Shown here: positions 23,092 to 37,420 of the stretch, piece after piece | Layout of the letters: every line of letters begins with the position of its first letter | Position numbering within the stretch: the stretch's first letter is position 1 | Assembly: GCA_018389105.1 (NCBI GenBank) | Contig: JACATO010001120.1 | Location: 434,001 to 498,000, forward strand | From: Nautilus pompilius | Lineage: Eukaryota > Mollusca > Cephalopoda > Nautilida > Nautilidae | Length of the DNA stretch: 64,000 nt | Reading direction: 5' to 3' | Notes under the pieces: generated by a model | The model's database searches: none | What the model was told of the DNA's origin: nothing | The model's input: only the letters and a program-made list of their open reading frames with translations | Translations under genes and position numbers: made by a program

Positions 23092-26000
23092 AAGACCACG
23101 TGGTCGGACGGTCGAGGGGCGATAACCGATCTGAAGACAGAGACTCTAACGGATTTCAAAAAACAAAAAATAACGCGAAGAACTGGGGTCGGTAGACACG
23201 TCAAAACAATTCCCCCCTTCCTTTTATTGTTCTACGTGGTAGCTAAACTAACCCTCTTCGCTTCCGAATGCAGTAGCGATATTTTCCGTCGGTAATCGGT
23301 TGGTTTAACGAAATACCAGACCCTTCGTTATCTTTGTGGGAGGAAAAAATCTTGTGACGCCTAATAACAGAAGCTTCACGTGGATTTTTCTTTTTATGGT
23401 TTATCGCTAGTATTTCTTATAAAAACAGCCCCAAAGCTAGTGATATCGATAAGCCGGTCTGGGCCTTCCTCTGGTGTTTGTCGTTGATGACATGCGTAAC
23501 TCTCTACTTCCGATTTCCTTCGTGGGGGGTGGACTTTTCATCTGCGAGCTTATCACCGTCAGATCCCAGCTGCCTCTGCTGCGCATGCGCGAGGAAAATG
23601 TTCGGTAACGCTAGACTTGCTCGCTCGAGGTCCTGGGAATTTAGAAATTCGCCTTTGAAAACTCAAAATCTCTCACTTTTGGATGGCAGTGTAGAAAACA
23701 TTTATTCAATTTCCATGTCGCTGCGAATACTTTCCACCAGTAATTAATCCAACGTTTAATATTCTTCTCTTTCTATTTCGTAAAGTTTAATTTCACTTTA
23801 TTGAAAACGGATTATACTTTTGAGGCGACTCGGGGGTTTGGCACGATCATTAATGGGTCCCATCATTTATAAAACGGTGCTTCAGTCACTCCCAGAGTGT
23901 TTCTACGAGAAGATACTGAGAACGCTTCTCCTAGCGGTGCATCTTTTACTGGTTCACCGAAAGACCGTCTCCAAATACATTTCCTTTAAAAATAGCGTCA
24001 GGCTCTACGTCTGCGTGGCGGTCGTTCCAAAAGTGCATCAGTAAATAGAATAGATCGCTATTTACTTCTGTCGACTGTGCAGCCGGCCGCTGGCAGGCAG
24101 TAGCTCTTCGAGAGGATGTAACCTGAGCCGGCAGTGAAAACGTTTTCCGGTGGCATGCAAATTCCTTTTGATGTAATCCATAGAAAGCTCGTGTCATTCC
24201 AGCACACGAGGCTTTTTGGAGAATTTAACGGCACATGAAAGTAGATCTTCAGACAGATGCGAGTCAAAGACCTTTAACTAATGGGGCAGGGTATATTACC
24301 TCCCTCCCTAACTGTCTTATAAGCTTTGTAGAGGAATGTCTGGGGAATTTATCCGTTGATGGGAGGTACATAAAAAAATTCTACATGTGCTGCTGCTTCT
24401 GTTGCTGTTGAGCGAGTTGGACTCTGTCAATGGCATTGCATCCCATAAAGACAAGTGGCCCGTTCTCTGTCGAGTCCTCCTCGTGATGGAGAGAAGTTCG
24501 TCGAGCCGACAAGCGGCCCGGTCCACCCGACACCGGGTAGGGTGTGCCCCCAAGGACCCGGGGGGGGGTCGCTCTCGCGTCGGGCAGCTACTACTGTACT
24601 CTTCTTGTGTTTGATTCACCAAAAGAATGAAAATGTGAATAACGCCAAACTATTCAAGGCTGCTACTCGGGGCTGGGGTTTATTCTCTGAGAGTCGATGG
24701 TAGAACTGGACAATTTGAGTGTGGAATCAACGAGTAGGTCGAGATTATTCTCTTGGAATAGAGAGGAGTGAATTATCCGAAAGGCAGCAGCTTCTGAGAC
24801 ACAAAGAGACGTTGGATTATCGGTCACGTGGAGTAAAAGAACATCTCGTATTTCTGGCGGGTTGGGCCACGTCGGCCGATTCTCGATAAGAAAGCGATCC
24901 AAACTGCTTCGAACAACCGTAGAAGAGAAATCCCTGGATAGCAGTGACAATTTATGTGGGAGCCGCCAAGGAAAAGCCCTTGATTTACAGACACTTGTCG
25001 GCGTTTAAAATCCCGCCGGTGCCAGTCAGTACCACTTCTTAAGAAAAGTCGTATCCTTTAGAGGCGAAACCTCCCAGTCGGTGTCCGGAAGCAGCAGCGA
25101 GCTGCGACTTTGAGCGTGACAGTGCTGTCCGCTTCTTCGAGAACCTCCCGCGAACACACACAAAGCGGTTAGCTCTTTCTTCCTTAATTTTTAATTCGCG
25201 GGAACTGATATTCGAAAAGTGTTGGTAGATAATCTTATACATTTAGAGCAATTTCCTGGCGGCATATCTGATTACGGCGGCTGAGCCGACTGATGATAAA
25301 CCATTCTGAACCAAGCCATATCCATCTTCAGTTCCTACTGGAAATCACCGGAATAAGAAAGACAGAGCAGTAACGCCAATGGAACGATCCAATTCGAATT
25401 ATTTTCGTTCTATTCTGCTGCTTAAGAAATCAAATAGTCTTCACAGATGTTGTTTCGATTGCCAAAAATTCAATTAGGTAGTCTTTTTTCCATCTGTACT
25501 TGCTAAAGCAGCTAAGGATAAATAGTTCTTCCACTAGACCCGCGATAGGGATTATCGCTCAATAATGCAGGAAATATGAGAACGCATGCAGTCTTTGATA
25601 CATGACCAGGTCTTTAGTGAACTAAATTTGAACTGGTTGGCTGAAGAGCTAGAATTGGTGTTAAAGCGAGGAGTCCATTAGCAAGATTTTTCAGAAATGC
25701 AGGGAAACGTAGAGGCATATTAATTGGTTTTTTTCTTCTTCTTCTTTTCGGAACGGATACAGCGAAATTCAATACAGGTTTTCGATAACGAGAGAATCAA
25801 AATATAATTACTGCTCGGCCAGAGCCGCTAGCTTAGGTTTTTCTTCAAGATTTCGAAGTACATCGCTTTAGTTCCTATCGACTCCTGTCTGCCATTGCGT
25901 GATGAATTGCCTCGGTGCGACGATTAAGAATCGCGGTGTATCTTTCGCCACGATCCCCCGGAGACAAATACAGATTAGAAGTGTTCAGTCGGAGTTCAAG

Positions 26001-27544
26001 TACAGCGATTCTAAGTTTCTCTAAGCCCATTTCTACCGTGACGAGAATATAAAATTAATTCATTCCACCCTTTGGGAAATTCTCGGGTTAATTGCCAGAG
26101 CCGTGTTAACGAATACTTAAAAAGCCCAAGTCTGTTTTCTAGTCTAATGCTGAAGTTCAGACTCGACCATCAACGGTAAACGTTCATTCGTATCTAAACA
26201 AATAAGGATACCTTTAGACTTGATTTTAAGAGGTTTACACGAGTAGCTATCACAGGTGTACATGTATCACTAATACATCGTATATCCGTAATGTTTAAAT
26301 ACAAGTCTTGAAGCATATTTTTAAAAATTTTTAACTTAACACATTCTAAGACACCGTACTTTCTGGAATATTTTAAGAAATCTAATTTTTTTTTAAAAAA
26401 AAATAATAAAGACAGTTGTTGCTTGTGGTACTTTTGTTTTTCATGTTTTAGCTGATAATCGTTGGCATGAGTTAGAAGTGCGTCAGAGAGTTCCGTCAAG
26501 ACGTGATGGCCCGGTGACGTTCCTTAAGTTCGGTACATCATCGGATTACTTCATCTCTTGTGCTTCGTTTAGAGTAAAGTCAGGAAAGTTAAGAAGGATT
26601 TTGGTTAAGGAAGAATTTCCTGCTTCTCTGCCAAACGATGTATTCGTTAAATGTGTGTTTTTTTAACGAACAGTCGACAAAAGGTCTTCGTCTACATCAA
26701 AACACAGACTTACCGAACGGCCGCTTCCTTCGGTCGCGCGTTCTCGTACTCTTCTGCGTGTTCTTCTCCCCGCAGCTTATTTCAGATGACGACATTTCAG
26801 AATGCGAGACACGCACCCACCTCAGGTGCGCGCGGGTTGCTTATAGTTTTCCTTCTTTTACTCGCCTTCCGTGAGACCTCTTGGAGGTAGAATTTTCCGT
26901 TACAGTTAACAAAAAAAAACACAAAACCAATTCAACACTTTCACCGTTTCGCTCGGTATTTATTCTAAGAATCCCAGCAGTTTGGTTTTTAGCTTATTTG
27001 CCCAATCGAGCGGCTCTCCTTAATCGTTCACAATCGCCAAATATCTCAGAGTAAAACGACGGCACCGAGTTGTCGCCAGAAGTGGTGTCGCGAGAATTAA
27101 AGCCGGATTTTCTGTAAGTCGTGTTGTCAGGGTAAAGTTCTGAATACATGGAACCCTCGCCTTGCAGGGGTTAGTATGTGCTTTGAGGGAAAAGTTACCT
27201 CGTTTATTGACGATGTTCTCAGGGAATCGGATCAGATTTATAGAAAATGCTTTTTCTCCCGCAGAACTCCCTTAGGTTTTCATTCGATAACGTGAAGAAT
27301 TTGCAAGTAGCAATTAAAACATAAACCCGAAACATTTTCGACATTACATTAATTTCTCAAGATAATAGTACAAAACATTGAGAATTATGAATAAATTATT
27401 CATATAAACTTCGTAAAGTAAATAAATTCTGCCTCAGGGAACTAGTTATTGCTCTGATTTCCTTCTTCCGGTTTTAACTTCATATGTTAAATATATTCAG
27501 GAATGGAAATAATTATGGAAGCAGAGAAAAAACTGGATATAAAT

Positions 27545-28120
27545 TGCAAATATCACGTGATATAATCGTATCTTATGTAAAAACGAGATGCTCCATTAGT
27601 ACGGTCACGTGTTGATAAAGTACACTGTGATTGGCTGCCATGCAAACAACCAGAAAGTGCTAGAACTATAAAAGTATAGACGGTGATATCATTGTGGTGT
27701 GGTAAATACCGCGGCTTCTGAAAAGGACAAAAATGCCACATGACAAGTATATATATATATAAATCAGTCTTCGCTAGTCATTACTCCATGAAGTAGATTG
27801 CAGCCAGACTCCATGTTTCAGGAGAAGCTGTACGCAAGACTCTGAGAAGGATAGGTAAGGCTGCTACTGGTGGCAATAGACGCAGTTTAGGTTAAAAGCC
27901 CCTAATTCTCCAAAAGGGATAATAAGTACCTCACGGGTTTGTCCTCTGAGGGGTAGACGACGATCCAGTAAAAGATCCTGCAAATAATTTATCTGCAAGA
28001 ACTGGTGGTGTTACTGTTTCTTCATGTTCAGTAAAATAGACATTAGAGCGAAGCGGTCTCAGTGGATGTGTAGCTGTCCGAAAGCCTTTAAATTGTGAAA
28101 AGCGATACAGGGTATTGGGA
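27545..28120 (+). mobile_element. Tc1-like transposon remnant, family A copy 1
   Basis: The plus strand encodes IAARLHVSGEAVRKTLRRIG, a helix-turn-helix typical of the N-terminal DNA-binding domain of Tc1-type transposases. After gaps it continues with GGVTVSSCSVK, a stop, then LERSGLSGCVAVRKPL, the usual second DNA-binding block before the catalytic core. The leader at 27,595-27,735 (ACTGTGATTGGCTGCCATGCAA) matches the copy at 39,560-40,100. Stops are frequent and the catalytic DDE part is absent or unrecognisable. A relic of a 5' fragment, or an internally deleted copy. Confidence 0.72.
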
Positions 28121-28794
28121 AGAACATTCTAGATTAATCCCTTGATAGCCTGCTTGGGGAGCATGAAAACAGGGTGAAAGCAAAAGGTTCATATACCAAA
28201 TACTAATGCACTGTACAACGTATTCACCCCCCCTATATTTTGTGTAATAATACAGTGTGTATATGTATCATATAAATTTCTCCGTTGCAATTAAATATTA
28301 TCTGTGGATTTCCCTCTTGTGTGCTTTTATGATTATTTCCATTACTTTAGATTAATTGTTAGTTCACTTCCTTGGTTGACTCAGTATAGTTTTCAAGAGC
28401 GAGAATAGCGACAGTGAAACACATTTTGTATTTTCGTCAATTTACCAGCGTGGAGAAGCCATTACTTCTAACAGCAGCTTCGTGTACTTTCCCCTCACCG
28501 TCTAAGACTCTAAGACTACAGTCCCACTTTCAGCGCCTTGTCAGCTTTCTACAGCTGATTTTACCTGCCATGACAGAAACAGGTTTTAACGATTTCTTCA
28601 GAATTCTTATTTGTGTTGGCTGAATAATAATCTATCGGAGCGTTGTGCCGCGATTGTCCTCTGGGAGGAGGTGTTGGTAATTAATTCTGTGTCTCTGGAT
28701 TCAAACCCTTCGGACTTCGGTACGGGGATCCTATCGTATCTAGATGTGGTGGAAAACTAGAAGAAATATGCCCGGGAAGGTTCGCCAAAACGAC
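28121..28794. other. Intergenic DNA without a recognised gene
   Basis: The plus-strand frame at 28,414-28,623 (69 codons) has no recognisable motif. Near 28,683-28,700 there is TTCAAACCC, a possible B-box fragment. Nothing else is supported. Confidence 0.4.
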
Positions 28795-28873
28795 CCGACT
28801 TTAAGGGGATCGAACTCAGACCATCGACCTCGGATGCCCAGTAAACTAGCCACTTGACTACCCAATCCCATTT
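28795..28873 (-). repeat. tRNA-derived SINE head
   Basis: On the minus strand the sequence GGGTAGTCAAGTGGCTAG carries an A-box-like block, and GAGTTCGATCCCC about 45 bases downstream is a good B box. Spacing is close to that of a real tRNA, but the acceptor ends do not pair well and no CCA-like 3' arm follows, so a SINE is likelier. It continues with AAAGTCGGGTCG as a probable SINE body. Confidence 0.5.
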
Positions 28874-30089
28874 TTGCCAGATTTGACTTGTAGCCGGAGA
28901 TTATATGATAGCCAAAATAACAAGATGTTATTTTAAGGTGTTTAATCATATATCTTAGATAAAAAAACATATGAGACTATTACAAAAGTACAAGGGCGAT
29001 GCGGCCAGATTAGACTGGAAAATGTGAACTATTTTCTTTTTTAAACGTTGTGAACTGTCTTCAATAAATAAATAAAAAATAAATTTAATAATTTTCAGTT
29101 TCCTTACCGCATATTTCTAGCTTCGCAACAAATGGAAACCCATCAATCAATATTATAATGACGTTCTACAGCAATTCTGTTTTACCCGGACTTCGTTTGA
29201 CCGTCCCTAGTAACAATATATTAATAGACATTCTTAAAGAGTACTGACTTCAAAAGAACACTGCCAGAAGTCATTAAAATTAATGTCGAAATACAACAAT
29301 ATATACAATATTTCTATGCTTTTGTTGTAAATTTACTTGCTAGTAAACTGTATCAGTGGAGAGAGAGAGAGGAACAATAAATAGTCTTCTACTATAGCGG
29401 TTGCTATTCTCGGGTCTTGTGAAGGGAAAAATTTAGATTAAAAAGTTCTTTTAAAAGAAAAACCTTTGAGAAAATTAATATATACATTAAAATTTAAAAA
29501 AAAAAATAAAGAGGGGGAAATTTTAGTAGAAACCTAATTCCTGCTTATGGATCTAATCCAAAGATTGAGAGACACTAAAGTAAATATTCCATAGCTCCAT
29601 TTCCAGATAAAGTCCAACCTCATAAATTAATATTTTACATTCGTCTCTCAGAAGAAGGATTTTAAATCTTTATCAATAACATGTAACATACATTCGCCCT
29701 CATCTTAATCCATTAGACCATGAAGTATATATTTCTTAGCTTATTTTATTTTTGGCACTACAAGGAGACGGGAACCCATCGTGGATTGCACACAAGGCCT
29801 TTGGGAAAGAAATATGAATATGAATTTATATTGATTTTATTTTGTTAACTTAAGAGTTTTTGTTAGAAAAATATATTTCGTTATCCTACGTCTAGTCGTC
29901 GCACCGAAGCTTCGCCGAGGATGCAGCAAGCAACTCCGAATCATCTGAGTCAGGATAATATTCATTTTTTTTTTTTTTTTGTAAAAAAAATGTACTTTCA
30001 TTTTTGTGTTTCCAGTTTCTCAAGTGCAGTTCTGCATCTGCTCTTCCAACGAGACTACAAAGCTTAACGATTGACACAAGGCTTAAAAC

Positions 30090-30146
<57 letters not shown>

Positions 30147-33100
30147 GAGAGAGAGAGAGAGACAAGAACCTAGTGGATGTGATGCAGTGCGTTCTTCAGT
30201 GGATTATTCATCGCAGCCCCCTTTTTTCTGTCCAACTGCAGCAAGAGTCAACACGACTTGATTTTTATTAGAAAGAGACGAGATCGATTTTTCACGATAG
30301 CTGGCCAATTTACACGTGCTGCGGCTTCTTCTATATTGCAACGGATTCTCGCTTATTGAAATACAGAGAAGAACAATAAAAAAGGGTACTTTTACTCCCA
30401 TAACATCAGGACCACGCTATCGGTAATTACTTCTGCACATAACGAAAGAACTGCAGGGATGTCATAATTAATCAAAAAAGCAACTGTAATCTCTGGCAAA
30501 CACTTACAGAGAACTTTGCTTAGGTCTTTGGCTAATCTGCAATGTCGCGTCTAGACTAAAGATCGCATATAACCTTGGAGAAGGGAAAGAGATTTCCCAA
30601 GTGATTACTTTAGGTTTTCGGAACACTTTATTTGCTTTTACTCTTTCCCTCTTTTCCTTCCTTAATTCTTGTCGAGCCGAGTTTGATTCCTCCCAAAGTT
30701 GATAGATTCTCCACTCCGAATAATAGAGACACGAAACTAGACGGCTACAGAGGTTGTCGCGGGCCTATAACATCTCTTCCTCGAAAAGCAACCCATGGAT
30801 TAGTGCGGATAACGTCATGTACGTGCAGCCAGGAGCCCCGTCGTGACGTCAGCTTTAGAAAGTCAAGCGGACTAAACAAGAACCAATTCTACTAAATATG
30901 TTATGACAAAGCCGTGGTCCAACTGAAAACAGTTTGATGTTTAGTTACACCATGATTTTATATCAAACCTTTTTTTAAAAAATTCTGTTCCTTAGAAATG
31001 GTCTACTTATCAAAAATATAAATTTTGTTGCTTTGTACATAATGACGGCCTAATGATTCACTGCTTAAATTCTGTTCGATACCCAGCAAATTGTCAAGGG
31101 AGGGTAAATTCCGAAACTATTCATAAACTGAATCCTATTTACTAGGTTTTGGCAAAGAAATCTTATAGATAATCCATGCATCAATCATTTTAAGCCATAA
31201 TTTGGATACATGTCTATAAAATAGCAAATAAGAATTGATTGATTTTGTGTTATTTTAATTAAAATAAAAGGCTTTACATCTTCAGGATAAATCAATTTAT
31301 TTTTCTTTTTAAAGCATAGCAACTGATGGGGGAAACTTTGGTGGAATATAGATGAACATACATATATATATTAGGGCAGAATGTCACTTTTCTTGTGGTT
31401 TTCATATTATTTTCCATTATTTGTATAAATATTATTAATCCTTTCCTAAAAAAGAATACTGCTAATCTGTCTGTCGCATATTTGTGAAAGATGTTTGAAA
31501 TTCCACAGAGAGCGCGCGGACAAGCCGATGGCAGGCTGTCTCCGAGAGACAGAGTCTCTACGAAGCGGTGAATAGTCTAAAGTCAGGTCAGAGGTTAACC
31601 TCCTCACTTCTTCTACCCTCCGCCACAGCGGTTAACCAGATCTGTGGGAATCGCATTCTTCTGTGATAATTTATAATGAATAATTCAACGTTACAGAATA
31701 AACGCGATAAAAGACAAAATATACAATAAATCATTCAAAATAAAAAAAAACTAGATATAATAAAAGGTTGTTGTTGTTTTTCTTGATATGATTTATCCCA
31801 CACTCTCTGCTGGAAAGGTTCGTTCAAATTACCCTTCTGATGCATATGAAATGATTTGGGGAATTTGAAAGTGTCAGTGGGATTTTCTCCGCCAGATGGA
31901 ACAGCGCATAAGTGACGTTTTTTTAGTTGTTGGAATAGGAATTAGAAATATAGTCATTAATAATTTCTAAGCACCGCATAAAGATAAACATCAGCGGGTC
32001 AGAAAAATCTTTTTAAGTAACTAATATTTGTTGGGGGAAACGACACGAGCCTGCTTAATTCAGTTTACACAGCCAATCAACAAACCGGAAAGAAAGAATT
32101 TCTGGTATTTTTGGAAACAAACCAAGAATAGCTTCCAGCGACCGGCTCGATATTAAAAGTCATTTTTTAATTAATATGAAAACTTTAAATTATTAAAATA
32201 CATTTTGATGAAAAGAACTTTTTTTTTAAAGCACCCGTGTTTGCCTGAGCAACCAGACTTAATTTATCTATAGTAAAGCAAATGATTTTTTTTCCGTTTT
32301 ATGGAAAAAATGTTTTAGTAACGAATTATTTGGTCTGCCTCAATGAGCGAGAGATGAATATCAGAGCACTGCTAATGGTTAACTACAGAAGTCGATTTTT
32401 ATGCTGCGGGGCGACATCCGGGTATTCTGAAGACGATTTTCGTCGTGATGGTTTGGATTTTGGTTCCTCAAGCTATGGGCCCATCGAAACAACGGTTTTT
32501 GGTGTCTCGGGGCTTTGCACGGCAGGGCCCTTGGTGGAGGAGTCCCGGCAAGAGTTCGGTCTAGCTCGGTGAAGTCGTATATTCCGAAGGATATGGCGGT
32601 TGATCCTTTGACCGGAAGTCGCTTGGCTGCGAACCTGGGCCTCATGTGACAACGATATGGACCCGCGAAACCGAGGCTTTTCCTTGCCGAAGTCTTCTTG
32701 CTAGGGAAATCGACCAACAGACACCTGGGGTGGGAGGGGTTCAATTTTTTAGAGCCTTCATCATGAGTTTTTCGGGGCTCGACACACGGGCGGGAGGGTA
32801 TGGGTTAAGCTCCCAGTTGAGTCTCTCGAAACTTTTTGGTTTCGGACGAACTACACACGTCCAGGCCTTCGGGCAAAAATATTTAAAAAGTCTCCAGATT
32901 TTAAATGTAAGTGTGGTTACATCTGTCGTACCACCCAATTCTTCGATGCCTTCAAATTGGAGAATCTTTCGATTCCTCTGAGAACTATCCAGGTAAGAAG
33001 CTCCATTGACTTTTTGCATTCCGCGGTGGCATCGATAATTTCCCTGCTTCTTCGCCCGACCACTGATGCACGTCATAAACCCGTCAATGATTGTAACTGA

Positions 33101-36100
33101 TTCTAGCCTCAAACAAAAACTCAAAGCTACTGATTGGCGTCTACGGTAAATTTAAAAGATTCCAATCTGTTTGCTTTATGGAAAGCAGATCTGAAATTTT
33201 AAAATTCATCCGCTTTAAAAAAAATATAAAAAATCAGTCTTCTAAGCTTTTATGCTCTGTATTTTTATAATATTTCTTTAAATATCTAAAACCAGCTAAT
33301 TGACTATTAGTCTGTTTAGTTAATCGAGCAGGCTGTTTTTTTATTTGCCATTTAAAACTGTGGGAAATACACGTTTTATTTTTGTTGAATATATATAAAA
33401 ACGCTCTTTTAAAACGTTAGACTCGCTATGGAATTTTGTCATCTTTCATAAAAGTGTCTGCTGTTTCTCTATAGGAAAGGGAAACGTATCTCTTGTGCTG
33501 CTATTGAAAGTGTATCTTCTTTAGCAGGCACTTTAAAAACGAAGTGAATGGCTGGGTATTTAAATAATTTTAAATGAATATCTTAGATGATCCACTTCTA
33601 GATTAATCTGTAAAACGACATTTCTATGGCTGCTATGTCACCATACACTTGCTTTCTCTTGTGTGTAAACCGTGACAGGCAAAAGTGTAATTGTTCGAAT
33701 TAAGCATCAGCGATGTTCTAACCACAATAAACAAAAGGTAATTACTTTGCCAGGTAAAAGGGGAAAATATTCCCAACTCTTCTTTTCTGATTGTGTTTTG
33801 TTACACACTAAACATCAGATGATACTCACTTCAAAAGTCGTGTGCACATTTTAACACCATCCTTTGCCAAAAGTCTAATTACTCTGTGATAGATTATACT
33901 TTTTGAATCACTGTACAAATCATATCTGAAATGTAGTTAAATAAAATTAAAATTTCCTTTTTTATATTAACTCTTCGTTTCCCATTCCCTACATTTATCA
34001 GTCACGATCTAATCACGGTCCACATTTTACTCATCTTTGATATTTCAATGGAATATACTCAGAATATTTGTCGTGTCCCCAACACTCGCAGTCTAAGCAA
34101 GGGTTATCTACTTCGTACGGACTAAGAAACATACGACGCCCCCTGTCGGACGTGTTTTTCTCGTGTCAGCGCCTCAGATAATTAATGGCGTTTTACATCC
34201 ATAAACTACTCTGTCAGCGAATATCGCCAGTTCTTTTCTGATCTGCTAGGGTACTGAAGACCGATTTGTGGTAAATTTTAGGAGTTGTCAGATGCGGAGA
34301 TATCAAATATGACTGATCCTCTTTGAAGAGAATACTTCACACGTAGATCAAAGAAGATCGAAACCAGTTGTGCTACAGCCGCCAGATCAGCTTTGGCTGC
34401 TGGTCTTTGCCGGTGACGATCACGGTGGAGTAAAAGGAGATAGGAAACCGTTTCCAAATCGATGTCGCGAACGTCTCTCGACTTTCGTGAATTATGTCAA
34501 CCGATAAGTTCTCCCTCGATAACAACTCGCGAGTAAACATTTTTGCTGAGAAATTCTACGGCTGAAGAGTTATCAAGAGAGGTTTTTTTTTTTTTAGATT
34601 CGTCGTATTGCGAATTTGGAAAAGGAAAATAAGTGAGCGGTCAGAATTCCACCCTGTTCTGGTGAGATTTTAGGCTTGTCGTATTTAAATAGAAAAAATT
34701 AATAAAAGTATTTTAAAAACTACCCCTACACAACTTCTTGCTTAAAGACGGAATGGATGGAAGTTAACAAGACGGAATTTTAACAAAACTGGGGATTTGG
34801 AAGAAGAACAAAAATGTCTTTGTGTTTTTATTGCAATTCTGAATCGGTCAAGTCGACGGGAAGGTAATTTTACATTTCCAACATATTGTCAGCGAGAAGA
34901 CCGGGGTACATGCATCTGTTTCACAAAGGAACTGTGCAGAGTCTATTTAGACCAACGGTTCGATTTACTTTTCTTTCGTTTTAAAATTAAACAGATTCTA
35001 TACGGCGTAGCCGACGATGGTGTTGTTGTCCATTAAATCGTCTATATTAATCAAGTTTCTTTGTAAAGAATCTACTAGGAACGTTAAAGCGAAGACAGGG
35101 ATCCGGATACTATCATGATGATGCTATTTCATTCATAATCCATTGGCTGGGTATGATTACCAGTACTATTCGCGACCACGTACCGTTTAATCCAAATGCT
35201 TCAGGAGTGTCTATTTCTCTTAGATGTACTCCCTGGAGGAGTAGCCTTAACGTTACGGTATAAACAGATGTCATCACTCATCAGATGTTGGCACCTACTC
35301 TGTAGAGCCAAGTAAGTTGCTGCAGTTCGATGGAACAAAACAAACTGTATCCCGTATAGTTTGTACGGAGCTATAGAAGTGGAAGGGATATAAGGGGGAT
35401 TTAAAAATACTTGGTGGGTTTTCAAGTCTACGATGCGTCTATAAGCAACGGAACATCGTAAAAAAAGAAAACCCACTGTCGCTTGAAAGTAAACAGGGGT
35501 CAGGGTGAGACTGGAGAGCAGTTGGGTGTACCTCAGGTAAGACTGTTGGCGCGGACTGCGCAGGAAACCGTCAGTACTCTAGACAGAGATGTTGCCTTTC
35601 TTGATGTGTTCACCCAATGAGGTGCCAGAGAGAGAGAGAGAGATCTCGAACTTTTGATAATGTCGCGTGTCGCGAGGCCATCGTCAGACAATGAAGACGG
35701 GGTTACTTTGAAAAGCTCAACTTCTGACGGTGCATAAGGTAGCGATCATAATGCGTAGTTTGTGGGCTGCTATCAAAATTATCTCCCTTGTTACTGCCTC
35801 TCGCGTGAGACGTGCAGTCAAGAGAGATAACTCGTTTCTTGTAAATATAGTGTGGCGTCTATCTCAAATGTGTTTGAATTTTAATGATGTTTGACCCAAA
35901 ATTTTGTACGTACTTTTTAAAAAAAGTATTGCAGACCACTCTATCATTATAAAAGATTGCTTCTTTCAGTCCATCTCTCACTTCTCCAAGTAATTAAACC
36001 CCAACGTTAAAAAAAGTTTGTTAATTAATCAGACTCTAATATCTAACCAATACTGTAATGGCTGTGCGCCAAGAACCGCCTACTGGTGATAAATGGAACT

Positions 36101-36949
36101 AAGGTGTGATAACTAAGGCAAATCACCTCCACCGGTCTGGAATACAAGGCAGAACTAATCACTCTTTGCTTACAATTATAGTGTTGTTAATCAATCTTAT
36201 CAGATCGCTGGATTTTGGTCCTTTATTTACCCTAGGATCTAATTTAAACCATCACGCTAGCGGTTTGTTAGAATTATTATTTGCATTAGTGTTTAATATC
36301 ACTGATTAATTAACACAGAAGTGGAAACCGTCTGTGTGTTTTCGCTGAGTTAAATCGTAGATAGAAATAAAGACGCGGGGTAATAAATGAAATTAATTTG
36401 AAGATGGTTAGGTTATGTATTAACATTCCACATTGGGTCGTTTTAACAATAAAATGGAGTTCGTGCGAATTATAGTTCAGCGTCTTGTTTTATTATCAAG
36501 AGAATAAAATAGATTCGGCAAAGAGGGGTTTCGTATACAGAAGGAAAACTTTGCAGTTCACGACTCCGTATAATATCCGACGGTTGATCATAAAGGCGAG
36601 TTTGTTTAATCATCGTGGTCTGGTTGCCTCCCCAGAGTATTGACTTACACTGGTAGTAAAAGATCGATCTAGCGAACTGTCTTGCTGATCATCTACACCA
36701 TCGTTTCCAAGCCTCTTCAGGAAATGCTCAGGATGGGCACTCGATTGCAGCGACACGTTTCCTTCGAGCCGCCATCTACACCAGATGCAGGGAAAGATAC
36801 AGCGGAGACCTTTGTTTTGCCTTTAACAGTTGTAGCTTCCCGTTTTTCTTCTTCCAAGGCCGGGAGACTCAAAAAAAAGCCAAAGATTTAGTAAAATTCC
36901 AGTGCACAGCAGGTAGTATTTTTTTGTTTTTGGTTTTTGAATATGTACC
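28874..36949. other. Long intergenic stretch without a recognised gene
   Basis: No transposase, splice-bounded exon or RNA gene was recognised. GA repeats lie at 30,091-30,162 and near 35,626-35,642. Open frames on both strands between 32,282 and 33,124 are longer than their surroundings (see findings) but have no known domain. The remainder is AT-rich or mixed DNA with short motif-free frames. Confidence 0.5.
30091..30162. repeat. Interrupted (GA)n microsatellite
   Basis: About 72 bp of GA units with two AAGAG/GGAG interruptions. The frames on the plus strand through it (alternating R and E) are artefacts of the repeat. Confidence 0.95.
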
Positions 36950-37420
36950 CGTAACTTTAGTAAATATCACGATTTTTCTGGGGGTCGCATCGGCGTTTGA
37001 AGGAGTTCTAAAGGAGACATTGAACTCCGGATGTCTTCACTTCATGATAAGGTATGGAGACGGGTGTATCATGGTGTGGGCTGTAATCGGGTATAGCGGA
37101 AAGGCGGGATTTGTGCTTGTCGAGGAGCGGCTCCGCTCCGTCCTGTAGGTTACCATTTTATAGAAACATGTCGTACTGTTGTACCAACGGGGGGCATCCT
37201 GAGATTCGGTGTTTATATTATTCGTGATGACGACGACGGATGCCCGACATTCTCGAATGACGACTAAAGTATCCTTCCCCGGAATGGATCTGTCGAACAG
37301 CCGAGATCGGGCCCCGTTTACGTGCCGCCAATTAATATACCATGGAATCGCTCGCATGCCCGTAGAAGAACCTGGACGGGACGGTAATGACGCATCTCGT
37401 TGATTCGCAGGCGAACCGGG
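36950..37420 (+). pseudogene. Tc1-like transposase remnant
   Basis: The plus strand reads YGDGCIMVWAVIGYSGKAGF near 37,045-37,105, matching the G-G-S-x-MVW-G-x-x-S/G block that lies between the first and second catalytic aspartates of Tc1 transposases. Upstream, ETLNSGCLHFMI fits the preceding block. Downstream, in other frames, RDDDDGCPTF and FPGMDLSNSRDR fall where the DDNARPH and SPDLNPIE blocks are expected but are badly eroded. It is an old, inactive fragment; the family is different from the copies at 27.5 and 39.6 kb as far as can be judged. Confidence 0.62.

Larger units (their letters stand above)
18251..27544. other. Long intergenic stretch without a recognised gene
   Basis: Open frames are short and motif-free; those at 22,388-23,032, 24,317-24,622 and 26,638-26,890 overlap on both strands, as expected in CpG-rich DNA with few stops. 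Listed separately are a SINE-like B box near 19,380-19,455 and the GA repeat at 23,055-23,089. A C run with GCCCGC lies near 20,118-20,133 and G runs near 20,276-20,287 and 24,561-24,569. I see no supported gene. Confidence 0.5.

Noticed and set aside
24317-24703. Overlapping frames of 75-101 codons on both strands
   Set aside because: CpG-rich DNA with few stops; no domain, no splice-bounded exon and no match to a mobile element.
30004-30271. Arg/Glu alternating proteins
   Set aside because: Translation of the GA microsatellite.
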